Assembly: GCA_026770585.1 (NCBI GenBank)
Contig: MU646315.1
Span: forward strand, 126,993 to 176,192
DNA length: 49,200 nucleotides
Direction of reading: 5' to 3'
Source of the DNA: Baffinella frigidus
Lineage: Eukaryota; Cryptophyceae; Cryptomonadales; Baffinellaceae
The notes under the pieces are model-generated. The model saw only the letters and a program-made list of their open reading frames with translations, did not search any database and was not told the DNA's origin. The translations under genes were made by a program, and so were the position numbers. This document shows, piece after piece, positions 40,701 through 49,181 of the stretch (position 1 is its first letter; every line of letters begins with the position of its first letter).

Positions 40701-43159
40701 TTGTGCAGCTCTCCCATGACCTGCAGGCAGTTTGCCACTTCCTTGCTGGGCACGCCGCGCTGCACCGAGGAACTCAGTCAGCCACTTTACACTTGACAGC
40801 CAGTCTTGACAGTTGACGGTCAGCCACTTGACACTTTGCAGTCATCCACGTGACGCTTGACAGCCAGCCGCTTTACACAGCGCTCTGCACTCTGGCAGTG
40901 CCCAGTGGCGCGGGGTATCACGAACGTCACTTCGCGGCTGGGCGCGCCGCGCTGCATTTCGGGGGGGGAAGTGTCGTGTAGGTCCTTCAGGTTCTTTGCG
41001 CTCCCAACATAGGCGGGCACTGGAACTTGTTCTGCAGAACGACCATGCGTCCCTTAGGATCACATCAAGTGTCAAGCCTTCGCGGCTGGGCGCGCCCCGC
41101 TGTACCAGGGAAAGGCGCGGTTTGTTAAGTTGACACACGATAAGTTGACAAACACGGCTGTACCGGGGAACGGCGAGGTTTGATAAGTTGACAACCACGA
41201 CTGCTCAACGCCAGAGGGCAAGCTGGTACCAGACGCGAGTGCTCTGGCAGCCCGAGTATCAGGGTGGGCAAGTTCATCCGGACGAGTATTCATAACAAAT
41301 ATGATTTTGGGGATCTCCGATCCGATTCTGGTGTATCTTGAGGCTCTCAATGAAGTCTAGATAACCGACTGTCTTATTTCTACCCTTACGATACACCAAA
41401 ATCGTGATCATTACAAATAATCAGCGGGATCAAAGTGTCACGTCATGCGTTAGTCCCGAGGGGGGGAAGTGCCAAGACATGCGTTACATGGGTGACACGA
41501 AATTCAGGACACGCACCTCCCTAGGGTCCTACGGTAGGGCTAGTCCTAGGAGCATAGAACCACCCTAGAGGCGGTGCGTGCCCTTCATTTAGAGGCGCTG
41601 CGTGTCCTTCATTTAGAGGCGCTGCGTGTCCTTCACACGCAGCGTTTAGAGGCGCTGCGTGTTCTTCACCCCTAGAGGCGCTGCGTGTCCTTCACACGAG
41701 TACGAGTAACCCTGTAGCACCCCGCAGCGAGTAAAGTGCCAAAAAGTGGTTTGCCAGGAAGCAAGGTTGAGTGGGCTTGGAGCCATTCATGCCTGGTCAC
41801 GTGACCGGCGCATCATGGTCACGTGACCTGCGCATCGCACGACTGACAGCGGGAAGCGCACCAGCAGCCACCAGAAGTGAACCAAAGCAAAAGTTGATTT
41901 CCCCTGCTGCAGAGGAAATCGACTTTTGCCATTCTTCGATTTGGTTCTCTTCTGGTGGTTGGTGGCAGGGTCAGTGCAGGGAGTGACGTGGGGCGAAGGC
42001 ATAATCTATTGAGTTGAAACACGACCACCGCGCGAGGCAGAGGGCGAGGTGGGGGGAGCCACGCGACGATAGCCTGCACCAAAAATCGAAAGTGGTCGAA
42101 TCAGTACTGATCCGGGTCAAATCAGTACTAATCCGCGGACGGATTCCGGACGGATTCCGTCCGCTTTTACCAGGAATAATAATAGAAAGACGCTGCCAAT
42201 TTGAGGTGCATGGTATCGTCGCGTGGAGGCGCGGGCGAGGAAGAGGCTCGGAACCTTCGAGGCGGCGAAAATCGCACGCTGCGCCCCCATGAGCTCATCG
42301 AAGCGGGCGAGGACGAAGAAGAAGGGCACGTTCCCAAAACAGCCCCCCAGGCACGCGCCTGCCTCCTCGAGAGTCTCGCGAGTCCTCTTCTCGAAAATGC
42401 CCTCCATCATTTCCTCGATCTTGCCCCACACCTCCAACTGCTTCGCCGCTTCGGTCCACGCCCCGAGCATCGTGCTCCTCTCGCCGGTCAGGCGGAGCCA
42501 CATGCTGGAGGCGTCGCTCATCATTCCAACCGCCCTGGCCCACCCCTTGTCGTGGAAGCGCACCACCCCCACCGCGCGCATCGTCCTGGCCACATCGACG
42601 TGGTCCCGGGGTAGCGTGCGCGACTGCTGGAACAGGAGCCCTGCAAGCACCGCGAGCGCCTCCATATAGTCACCCTCCTCGTCGAGGATCGCGGCGCGGC
42701 GGAGCTCGGGGCTGAGCTCGCCCGCAGCGATGGGATCCGCCACGAACGCGACTTCCTGTCAGGCGCAAGAGGGTGTGGTGAGCGTTCTGTGCGAGCGCCG
42801 CGCAGCTAGATCTATGCGAGCGCCGCGCAGCTAGATCGCGAGAGGTGCCCACAGAGCATGGGGCTCTCATCGTCGTCTTTCTGTTCGCCAACGTCGTGCA
42901 CACCCGCTTGTGGCCCGCCTTCCACGCTGCGCACAGGGAAACATGTTCAGCCCGTCCGCCCCCCGCCTACACCCCCGAACCACCCAGGGGATTGCGGCGC
43001 GCTCTTAAGAGTAGGACCCGAACAGGTCCTCTTTGGATCCTCACCGGCTTTCTGGCACGTGCGGTTGCAGTAGGCAGCAGCGGTGCATCCGCCGCACCTC
43101 AGGAGGTGCGCCTCCTCGGTGCCCTCCACGCCACACTGCCAGCACTGATGCGCCGCCAT
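37782..43159 (-). CDS. MYND zinc-finger protein with TPR-like helices, 6 exons
   Basis: MYND fingers are protein-interaction zinc fingers. Exons: 43159-43045, 42926-42853, 42755-42255, 40759-40688, 39169-39095, 37871-37782; GT-AG throughout, phases consistent, 308 aa. The finger is complete across exons 1-2: C6-x2-C9, C22-x2-C25, C31-x3-C35, then H44-x3-C48, with the typical YCNRTCQ and WKAGHKRVC. Exon 3 has helical repeats (EEGDYMEALAVLAGLL, VARTMRAVGVVRFHDKGWAR) that continue in exon 4 (EVANCLQVMGELHNGRAQ) and exon 5 (GDFALAAQYWNQAADELARC). The terminal exon ends GGKLYPRI. The four downstream exons are linked by phase and TPR-like pattern only; exon 3 could instead read on into a repeat to 42,117. 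The start lies 126 bp from divergent gene X. Role unknown; probably a scaffold or chromatin/chaperone-linked adaptor. Confidence 0.7.
37875..38945 (+). repeat. TTTGGGG and TGTAGGG heptamer arrays with assembly gap
   Basis: TTTGGGG units flank 473 Ns (37,959-38,431). TGTAGGG units fill 38,700-38,945. All lie in the last intron of the MYND-TPR gene. Frames spanning the Ns are artefacts. Confidence 0.95.
38606..38990 (-). repeat. Two partial copies of MYND-TPR exon 5
   Basis: CGCAGCGCGCAAGCTCTTCAGC (38,624) and CCCGCAGCGCGAAAGCTCGTCAGC (38,964), preceded by GCACGTCA-like donor sequence, repeat the 3' half and donor of the exon at 39,169-39,095. Both are downstream of the parent. Confidence 0.85.
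39178..40330 (+). repeat. Telomere-like heptamer field in MYND-TPR intron 4
   Basis: TTTGGGG, GGTTTAT, TTAGGGG and a long perfect TTTAGGG run (40,195-40,278). The array abuts the exon 5 acceptor at 39,170, where the sense strand reads CCCCAAACCAG. Confidence 0.95.
39684..39844. mobile_element. MITE-like element, CTAGCTCTG family (copy 5, best ends)
   Basis: Inverted ends CTAGCTCTGTTCCACTCG and CAAGTGAAACAGAGCTAG. Inside are TTGGTCTCATCAATTTGATGAGACCA (palindrome) and AAAAGTTGACTTTTGG. It was inserted cleanly into the heptamer field. Confidence 0.85.
40928..41112 (-). repeat. Two partial copies of MYND-TPR exon 4
   Basis: CTTCGCGGCTGGGCGCGCC..GCTG at 40,930 and 41,081 repeats the exon 4 start (parent CTTCCTTGCTGGGCACGCCGCGCTGCACC at 40,740-40,768): acceptor CAG or TAC-AG, then RGAPSRE. 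Both are upstream of the parent in the sense direction and keep only the 5' half. The spacing between copies is about 150 bp. Confidence 0.8.
41567..41700 (+). repeat. GAGGCGCTGCGTGTCCTTCA tandem repeat
   Basis: Five units of TAGAGGCG.TGCGTG(T/C)(C/T)CTTCA. It follows a family A-like half element (CCTAGGGTCCTACGGTAGGG) and resembles a single unit near 13,865. Confidence 0.85.
41868..41968. mobile_element. Palindromic MITE-like hairpin
   Basis: GCCACCAGAAGTGAACCAAAGCAAAAGTTGATTTCC-type left arm matched by the inverse right arm, with a short CTGCTGCAG centre. About 40 bp of paired stem. Related to the AAAGTTGACTTTTGG-containing elements. Confidence 0.8.
42100..42215. mobile_element. GTCCGC palindromic element at the end of the exon 3 frame
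   Basis: CGCGGACGGATTCCGGACGGATTCCGTCCGC and AGAAAGACGC.G.CAATTTGAGGTGCA match 45,055-45,130. The open frame of MYND-TPR exon 3 runs into it, which is why I end that exon at the GTTCCG donor. Confidence 0.6.
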
Positions 43160-43285
43160 ATTCGAGCGCACGGGGCCACGAAAAATGACCAGCTCTTCAC
43201 TGTCAAAAATGACTAATCCAAAATTCACTTTCCTCAAAAGTCGCGACTTTTCGCTTCATCAGCGCTTTTGGGTGGTGACGGTCCA
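43160..43285. promoter_or_regulatory. Divergent promoter, 126 bp
   Basis: Separates the ATG of the MYND-TPR gene (-) from the ATG of gene X (+). It contains an AT-rich stretch and a CAAAAGTCGCGACTTTTCGC palindrome (AAAAGTCGCGACTTTT, perfect 16 bp) near 43,236-43,251. The palindrome would suit a shared symmetric factor site; this is inference. Confidence 0.5.
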
Positions 43286-44806
43286 ATGGTAGCGTCGGAG
43301 CTGCAGCCGCTGGCCAAACGCGGCGGCTCGCAGCGTGGCTGGCGCCGATGGGGGCTGGCGATCGTGGCCGTGGCCGCGGTCGCGGTTGCCATCGGCGCCG
43401 TGGCGCAGATGGGGTCTTCCGAGCAGGACTTGCCGGTGGAGGCGCTGGCATGGGGGAAGGGGAAGCGGCTGAACGCCAAGGAGAAGGCCTTTGTGGCGCT
43501 CGCAACGTCCACCCCGCAAGTTGACCTCCACCGCTCGACCCAGTTCAAGGACAACGAGGGGTCCAAGGTAAGCACAACCAACCGGCCCAATCGCTGCTGC
43601 GAGTTGGCTGCCTGAGAAATCATCAACACTCCACCTCAACCCTACAGTAGGACCATAGGCAGGTGCGTTGTTACCGTCCTACAGTAGGATCCTAGTAAGG
43701 TGCAGTAGGACTCTAGGGAGGTACAGTGCATGTAGGACAGGGTTCCTTCCGTAATACACACATTTTATTACCCTGTAACATAAGGTGGGGTTCCCTACAG
43801 GGGTATCTCGCTCATAAGGAAACGCCCACCCCCTAGGATAACCATAGGGCCCTAGGCAGAGGACTGCAGTAGGGTCCTAGGGTACACCCTGAGGCTCCCC
43901 TGAGGGGAGTTATCAGTATCAGTTTTATCAGCTGGCGGCTGATAGGTTGCCGACAACTCCGATAAGTTACCACCCCCCAGCCGATAACACAACCCTACCT
44001 CAGAAACTGAGAGGCGATTGAGATCGGAGATGCATTGTTTTAACGAAATGGTTGAGCAGGACATGGACACGTGGTACGACCACCAGGCGACGGCGCTGCG
44101 GGCCCAGAACGCCCTCGCGGCCGCGCACCTCGCGGTCATGAAGAAGGCGGCGTCCACAACAGCCGCGAAGCAGAACATCAACAACTACTTCGACAAGATG
44201 GCGGTTGGCGTGGGAAAGGAGAACACGCGGGAGGCGCAGAAGAACAAGGGGAGCGGGCGCGCGGCGCGCGCGGAGATGAGCCTCTACTTCAAGCAGCTCG
44301 CGGCGGGGCAGAGCACTGTCAACGAGCACGACATGGCGCGCCTCCGCGCGGAGAAGCGCTTCCACTCGCGGCACGGGACCGCCACGGCGGCCACGGCCGA
44401 CATCAACGACTGGTTCGACACGCTGCAGGCCAAGACGGTTGCGAACACCATCAAGGAGCGCGCCGCGAAGCCTAAGGAGGACCCGTACTCGTACTCCCCG
44501 CACCCTACACCCTAAACCATACACCCTACACCCTAAACCAAACCCTCAACCCTAAACTCAAACCCTCAACCCTCAACCCTCAACCCTCAACCCTGTGCCC
44601 TGCACCCTACACCCTACACCCTAAACACTAAACCCTAAACCCTACACCCTATACCCTAAACCCTTTACCCTCAACCATAAACCCTAAACCCTAAACCTGC
44701 AACCAGGTTCGTGACGCCGGTGGCTGCAAAGCATGCGGGGGGGCAGGCCGTCGAGGTGCACCATCACGACGAGGAGGTATTCCGTTCAGAGGGAGGGTGC
44801 GTGCGC

Positions 44807-44849
<43 letters not shown>

Positions 44850-46827
44850 CGAGAGAGGGACAGTGACAGAGGGAAAGTGAGAGAGGTAGAGAGAGAGGGG
44901 GGGATAGAGAGAGCGAGAGAGAGAGACAGATAGGGAGAGAGAGCGCGATAAGTTGGTGATGCCGGTGGCTGCGAAGCATCCGGGGGGGCAGGCCGTCGAG
45001 GTGCACCATCACGACGAGGAGGTATGCACCTCAAATCGACAGTGGACTAACGTGGGTCTCATCCGCGGACGAATTCCGTCCGCTTTGTACCAGGAGGAGT
45101 AGAAAGACGCAGTCGATTTGAGGGTGCAGGGTATCGGTGGCTGCGCAGCATCCGGGGGGCAGGCTGTCGAGATCCACCATCATGAGGAGGGTGGGGGGAG
45201 AGAGATGGAGGGGGGGGGGGGATTCATTTCGGAACATCACTGAACCAGCCCCACGTTTTTTGCCATGTTAGGCAGGGGGTTGATGCCGAGATAGCAGCAA
45301 CCGCCCTATCATGCCATACGTTCCAGCTAACACAGGCGACTTAGCCCTGCCTTAGTCCGCTTGGCTGACTTTTCCTAAGTTGACATGCTGGGTGTGAGGT
45401 ACACATCCGTCAGTTTTGGAGTGGGAAAGAGCCTGGTCTCACCAAAATGGTGAGACCAGATAGGCTGAGGCAGCGCTGGGCGACGGGCGCCACGCAGGGC
45501 CCCAGGGTCAATGATTCCTTCTCTACCACCTGAGCAGGAGGGTTTAGGTTTATGTTTAGGCTTAGGGAATTTAGAATATGGGCTTGGATTCCCGGCGGGA
45601 GTTGAAGGGTCGGGTCCAGTTTATGTACAGGGGTAACTCGCTCGCAAGAAAACGCCCCCCCCTAGGACCCTACAGTAGGCGTATACCTAGGGCCCTACGG
45701 TGGTCCCCAGGCAGGGGGGGGGGGCAGTTTCTTGTGAGCGAACACCGCTAGGTAGAGCGTTCCGTAGGTTGCTGAGACGCGGTCGGGTGCGATGGGGGAA
45801 ATGTTCCTGACACTCGCAAAAATGAGCGCAGGGGAACGAGGAGAACACGAAGCAGGCGCTCAACGACATCAACTCGTACTTCGATGACCTCAGCAGCCAC
45901 CAGGCGATGCATAACGAGAAGGATCGCGCCGCGATGAACAAGCACGACGAGTATAGCCCCCACCCTTCTTGCTGTATGTCCAGTACGAAAAACACACGCC
46001 CTGAGACGGTTCTATTGCCTACCGCAGTCAATACCGTAGGCTTACCTGCCCTGCAGGCCTCAAGGCCCGGGTTTTTCGTAGGCCTCACCTAGGAGTTTCT
46101 CGTAGGGGCCGCCGGGTTTCTCGTAGGCCCCCCCTTGGACGGTCCTACTGGGATGGGCTGAACAGCCACCAGACGATGCACGACGGGAAGGACCACGCTG
46201 CCATCAACACGCACGACCAGTATAGCTTTCCCCACCCTTCTTGCTGTATGTTAATAGGGAACAGCCTAAATTCACCCCTGATCCCTGATTCCTGAACCCC
46301 CCACCCTAACCCCAACCCCTACCCACCAACACGTTCAAGAGCGCCACGAACCGCAAGCTGGACTACCAAGTCCCCAACCCCCAACCCCCAACCCCCAAAT
46401 CCGGACCCCTGATCCTTAATTCTCAAGCCCCACACCCCAGACACTAAACCCCAAACCCTAAATCCTCAATTCTAACTGAAATGAATTTCTTCAAAGGCTA
46501 AATGCTTAACCCGCAACCCTCAACAGGTTCAAGAGCGCGACAAACCGGAAGCTGGACTCCAAGTCTTCTCAGAAGGACATCGACGGCTTCTTCTCCAAGG
46601 TCTGAACCCCAAACCCTACCAGAGAGGAGAGCCCTAGCCAGACCCTATCAGAAAGGAGACCCCTGCACCCGAAACTAGGAGTTCCACCTCCAGGGAGCAC
46701 GGTTGAGGGTTGCGGGATTTGGGTTGAGGGTGTGAGGTGTAGGGTTTGCTGGACGCGCAAGTCCTCTCAGAAGGACATCCATGCCTTTTTCTCCAAGGTC
46801 TCCCTCACCACCAAATGGAGCGATAGA

Positions 46828-46898
<71 letters not shown>

Positions 46899-47414
46899 GG
46901 AGGGGGGTGTGAGAGAAAGAGAGACCCGACCCCTCCCACGGATCAGCTGTGAAACCTAAATTCTTTAGGCTTGGCAGCGCCGGTGTGGGATTTGGCGCTC
47001 GGCGGTGCTGGTTGGTGCGTGTGCGACGGCGTGAGAGCAGTGGTTGGTGTGTGTGAAAAGGCGTGAGCGCGCTGGTATGTGTGCCAAGGGGTGAGAGGAG
47101 TGGTTAGTGTTTATGCAAAGGGGTGAACTCAGTGGTGTGTTTGCCAAGGCGTGAGCGCACTGGTGACCTCTGCGTCAGAGGAGTGGTGACGATTCTGGTG
47201 AACAGACGACCGCGGATCAGTGGTTGGTGTGTGTGTGTGCAAGGATGGTGTCGGTGCAAAGGCGTGTGAGGATGGTGTCTGTGCAAGTGCGTGAGGTGAG
47301 TGGTGTTGACGATGTTGGTTCGCAGATGCACTCGACGACCGCGGCCAAGGATGCGCACGACCGCGCTGCCCTCCGCAAGGTCTGACATACCTCCTTTCTG
47401 AGAGAAGGAGAGAG

Positions 47415-47457
<43 letters not shown>

Positions 47458-49181
47458 GTGAGAGAGAGATAGTCGCTTTACAGATAGAGATAGTCGCTTT
47501 ACAGAAAAAGACACTTACATAAAGAGATTTCATCTATTGGCTTGCAAGTTCAAAGAAACTCCCTACCCTTGCCTGAGTCGATCTGATCTCCTCAAAATGA
47601 GAGCACCGGAAGTTGATTTCCCTGTTTTGTGGTACAAATCCATTTTTTTGTGCGAACCTCGATCAGTCAAACCCGACCAAGACAGAGCTAGATGCCTCCT
47701 GCTTCCATCTCTTGGAACCTGGTTTAGGGTTTAGGGTTTACGCTACCTCCGCAGAGGTAGCGCGTGTTCCGGGCAGGGAGAGACGAGCCCCCGCTCCCCG
47801 AGAGTGATTTGCCAAACCATTACCCCCCCCCTAGACGTGCTGACGGGATAATCGTGGCGCAGGACTCGAACCCCGTCAACTACCACGACCCGAGAGTGAC
47901 TGGCCAAGCCATTCCGTGCTTGAATGACCCCCGTAATGTCTCCTGGCTAACCATCCCCCCTACGTCTCCTGGCTGACCCTGGCTATCGTCCGGCAGGACT
48001 CGAACCCGGTCAACTACCACGACGGGGTCAACGTGGCGAAACACCCGCCCCAGGGCGCTGCGGCATTCCTGTCCGTGGCTCAGGCCAAGCACGCCGTTAA
48101 GGTACCGTGAGAGAGAGATAGAGAGAGAGAGAAAGAGAACGAGAGACCGAGAGAGAGATAGCGAGACCGAGAGAGAACGAGAGACCGAGAGACATACAGA
48201 GAGAGAACGAGAGACCGAGACAGAGAGAGAGAGAGCGAGAGATCGAGCGACAGACAGAGAGGGGCTACTTGACATTAAGGAGGGCTAGTCTTAGGAGCGA
48301 AACACCCGCCCTCGGGTGCTGCGGCATTCTTATCCGTCGCGCAAGTTCCCTCCCCTCACCCGTAGCCCACACACCGGGCTCCACCGGGATTCGTGAATAA
48401 CCCACAAGTGGATTTTCCTCAGGACCCTACGGTAGGCAATTGGTAGGGGCGTAGGGGTGTTCCTATGCTAACCGATTCTTGATCACAGAATGCTAACCGA
48501 TTCTTGATCACAGAATCGGTCAGAAAATTCCAACACCTGTACGGTGCGGGACCTTGACTCGTTGGCAACGGCTTTGGCGCGGCTGGGTGCACTCCTGGCT
48601 CGCTAGCCCGTAAAGCACTGCAACAATCAAACACGCCATCATTGACACCACACCACGGCCACCGTCCCCCTACCACGACCTAAATAGCCAACCACGGGTC
48701 GTGTTTGACAAGTCGTGTTTGACAAAGCGCCCCCCTCCCTACGTCTGCTAGCTCACCCGCGCGCGGGTGGTGGTGGCCAAAGACTTGTTGTGGCTTGCCC
48801 AAGATGTCACGTGGCAGTGAAACCTCCCCAAGTGTCCATTGTTCCCCCAAGACGTGCTGGCGGGATAATCGTGGCGCATGACTCGAACCCCGTCAACTAC
48901 CACGACGGGGTCAACGTCGCGAAATACCTGCGCCTTTTAGCTATCTTACGGGCGGGGTTTGATCTATGGTACAGCTATGCCGAGGCTAACTTAGCACCCC
49001 CGCCCCCTAACATGTCACGAAACCGTCTTTCAATTTCAATCAGAATTCGCATTAAACCGGTGCTATGGTGTATCAGGACTCGAACCCCGTGAACTACCAC
49101 GACGGGGTCAACGTGGCGAAACACCCGCCCCAGGGCGCCGCGGCTTTCCTCTCCGTCGCTCAGGCCAAGCACGCCGTTAAG
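43286..49181 (+). CDS. Gene X: membrane-anchored or secreted repeat protein (3' end outside window)
   Basis: Exons: 43286-43567, 44060-44484, 44707-44776, 45832-45950, 46527-46599, 47326-47379, 47997-48101, 49077-49181; GT-AG, phases consistent, 411 codons so far. The N-terminus is basic ([11 protein letters not shown]) followed by a hydrophobic segment at about 23-41 ([17 protein letters not shown]): a type II anchor or signal. The rest repeats a motif (D/N)(I/M)N.(Y/W)F(D/K).(L/M): [53 protein letters not shown], separated by charged linkers with [11 protein letters not shown]-like segments. Exons 7 and 8 encode the same 35 residues ([20 protein letters not shown]...). Introns carry partial copies of exons 3, 4, 5 and 7. 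I do not recognise the family; a structural or cell-surface role is a guess. Confidence 0.65.
43795..43885. mobile_element. Partial family A element
   Basis: TACAGGGGTATCTCGCTCATAAGGAAACGCCC and a CCTAGG.. centre, lacking the right arm. It lies in gene X intron 1. Confidence 0.7.
44510..44700 (+). repeat. CCCTAAA telomere-like array in gene X intron 2
   Basis: CCCTAAA, CCCTACA and CCCTCAA units run to within a few bases of the exon 3 acceptor (AAACCTGCAACCAG). A similar block at 46,265-46,520 precedes exon 5. Confidence 0.95.
44800..44945 (+). repeat. GT and GA microsatellites
   Basis: (GT)n passes into (GA)n directly downstream of exon 3. Other GA tracts in gene X introns: 46,823-46,925, 47,400-47,465 and 48,108-48,262. 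Confidence 0.95.
44950..45192 (+). repeat. Two copies of gene X exon 3
   Basis: 44,953-45,019 reads [20 protein letters not shown] then DEE and a GTATGC donor, almost identical to exon 3. 45,138-45,190 is more decayed ([19 protein letters not shown]). Both are downstream of the parent and lack a pyrimidine-rich acceptor. The first copy is open in phase 0 on both sides and could be included if spliced. Confidence 0.85.
45340..45485. mobile_element. MITE-like element, CTAGCTCTG family (degenerate ends)
   Basis: TTGACATGCTGGGTGTGAGG, CATCCGTCAGTTTTGGAGTG and TGGTCTCACCAAAATGGTGAGACCA (palindrome), ending GGCTGAGGCAGCGCTGGG. Shares blocks with 2.9 and 27.0 kb. Confidence 0.65.
45624..45741. mobile_element. 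Family A palindromic element
   Basis: TACAGGGGTAACTCGCTCGCAAGAAAACGCCCC.. to GGGGCAGTTTCTTGTGAGCGAAC with the CCTACAGTAGGCGTATACC centre. It lies in gene X intron 3, about 90 bp before exon 4. Confidence 0.8.
46142..46240 (+). repeat. Partial copy of gene X exon 4
   Basis: Reads [20 protein letters not shown], then HDQ before GTATAG, against the parent [20 protein letters not shown] and HDE. It keeps the 3' half and donor and lies downstream of the parent. The copied donor is followed by the same CACCCTTCTTGCTGTATG as the parent intron. Confidence 0.85.
46325..46372 (+). repeat. Upstream partial copy of gene X exon 5
   Basis: GTTCAAGAGCGCCACGAACC, then GCAAGCTGGACTACCAAG, repeats the exon 5 start ([10 protein letters not shown]). 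The acceptor AG has become ACG, so this copy is dead as a splice site. Confidence 0.85.
46740..46802 (+). repeat. Downstream partial copy of gene X exon 5
   Basis: Reads [14 protein letters not shown] followed by a GTCTCC donor, against the parent [14 protein letters not shown] with GTCTGA. It keeps the 3' half and donor. Confidence 0.85.
47535..47695. mobile_element. Partial CTAGCTCTG-family element
   Basis: Right end AAACCCGACCAAGACAGAGCTAG, with TGATTTCCCTGTTTTGTGGTACAAATCC inside. The left end is unclear (a GAGTCGATCTGATCTCCTCA block resembles the family). Confidence 0.5.
47850..47893 (+). repeat. Upstream partial copy of gene X exon 7
   Basis: GGCGCAG acceptor then [12 protein letters not shown]. 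It keeps the acceptor and first ten codons, then diverges. It lies upstream of the intact exon 7 at 47,997. Confidence 0.85.
48290..48345 (+). repeat. Downstream partial copy of gene X exon 7
   Basis: Reads [17 protein letters not shown], against the parent [20 protein letters not shown]. An internal piece lying downstream of the parent. Confidence 0.8.
48385..48540. mobile_element. Family B palindromic element
   Basis: GGGATTCGTGAATAACCCAC, CCTACGGTAGGCAATTGGTA, GTGTTCCTATGCTAACCGAT, with a duplicated TAACCGATTCTTGATCACAGAA unit. It lies in gene X intron 7. Confidence 0.7.
48845..48932 (+). repeat. Upstream partial copy of gene X exon 8
   Basis: GACGTGCTGGCGGGATAATCGTGGCGCAT then [16 protein letters not shown]. 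The upstream intron sequence matches that at 47,836-47,862, but the acceptor CAG has become CAT, so the copy has lost its splice site while the codons are unchanged for 15 residues. Confidence 0.85.

Noticed and set aside
43203-43639. Minus-strand frames of 100-131 codons over the gene X first exon
   Set aside because: Shadows of the GC-rich coding strand; the + frame has a start, a transmembrane segment and a good donor.
44000-44524. 174-codon minus-strand frame (Arg/Val/Leu-rich)
   Set aside because: Antisense shadow of gene X exon 2, whose plus-strand reading shows repeated motifs and phase-consistent splice sites.
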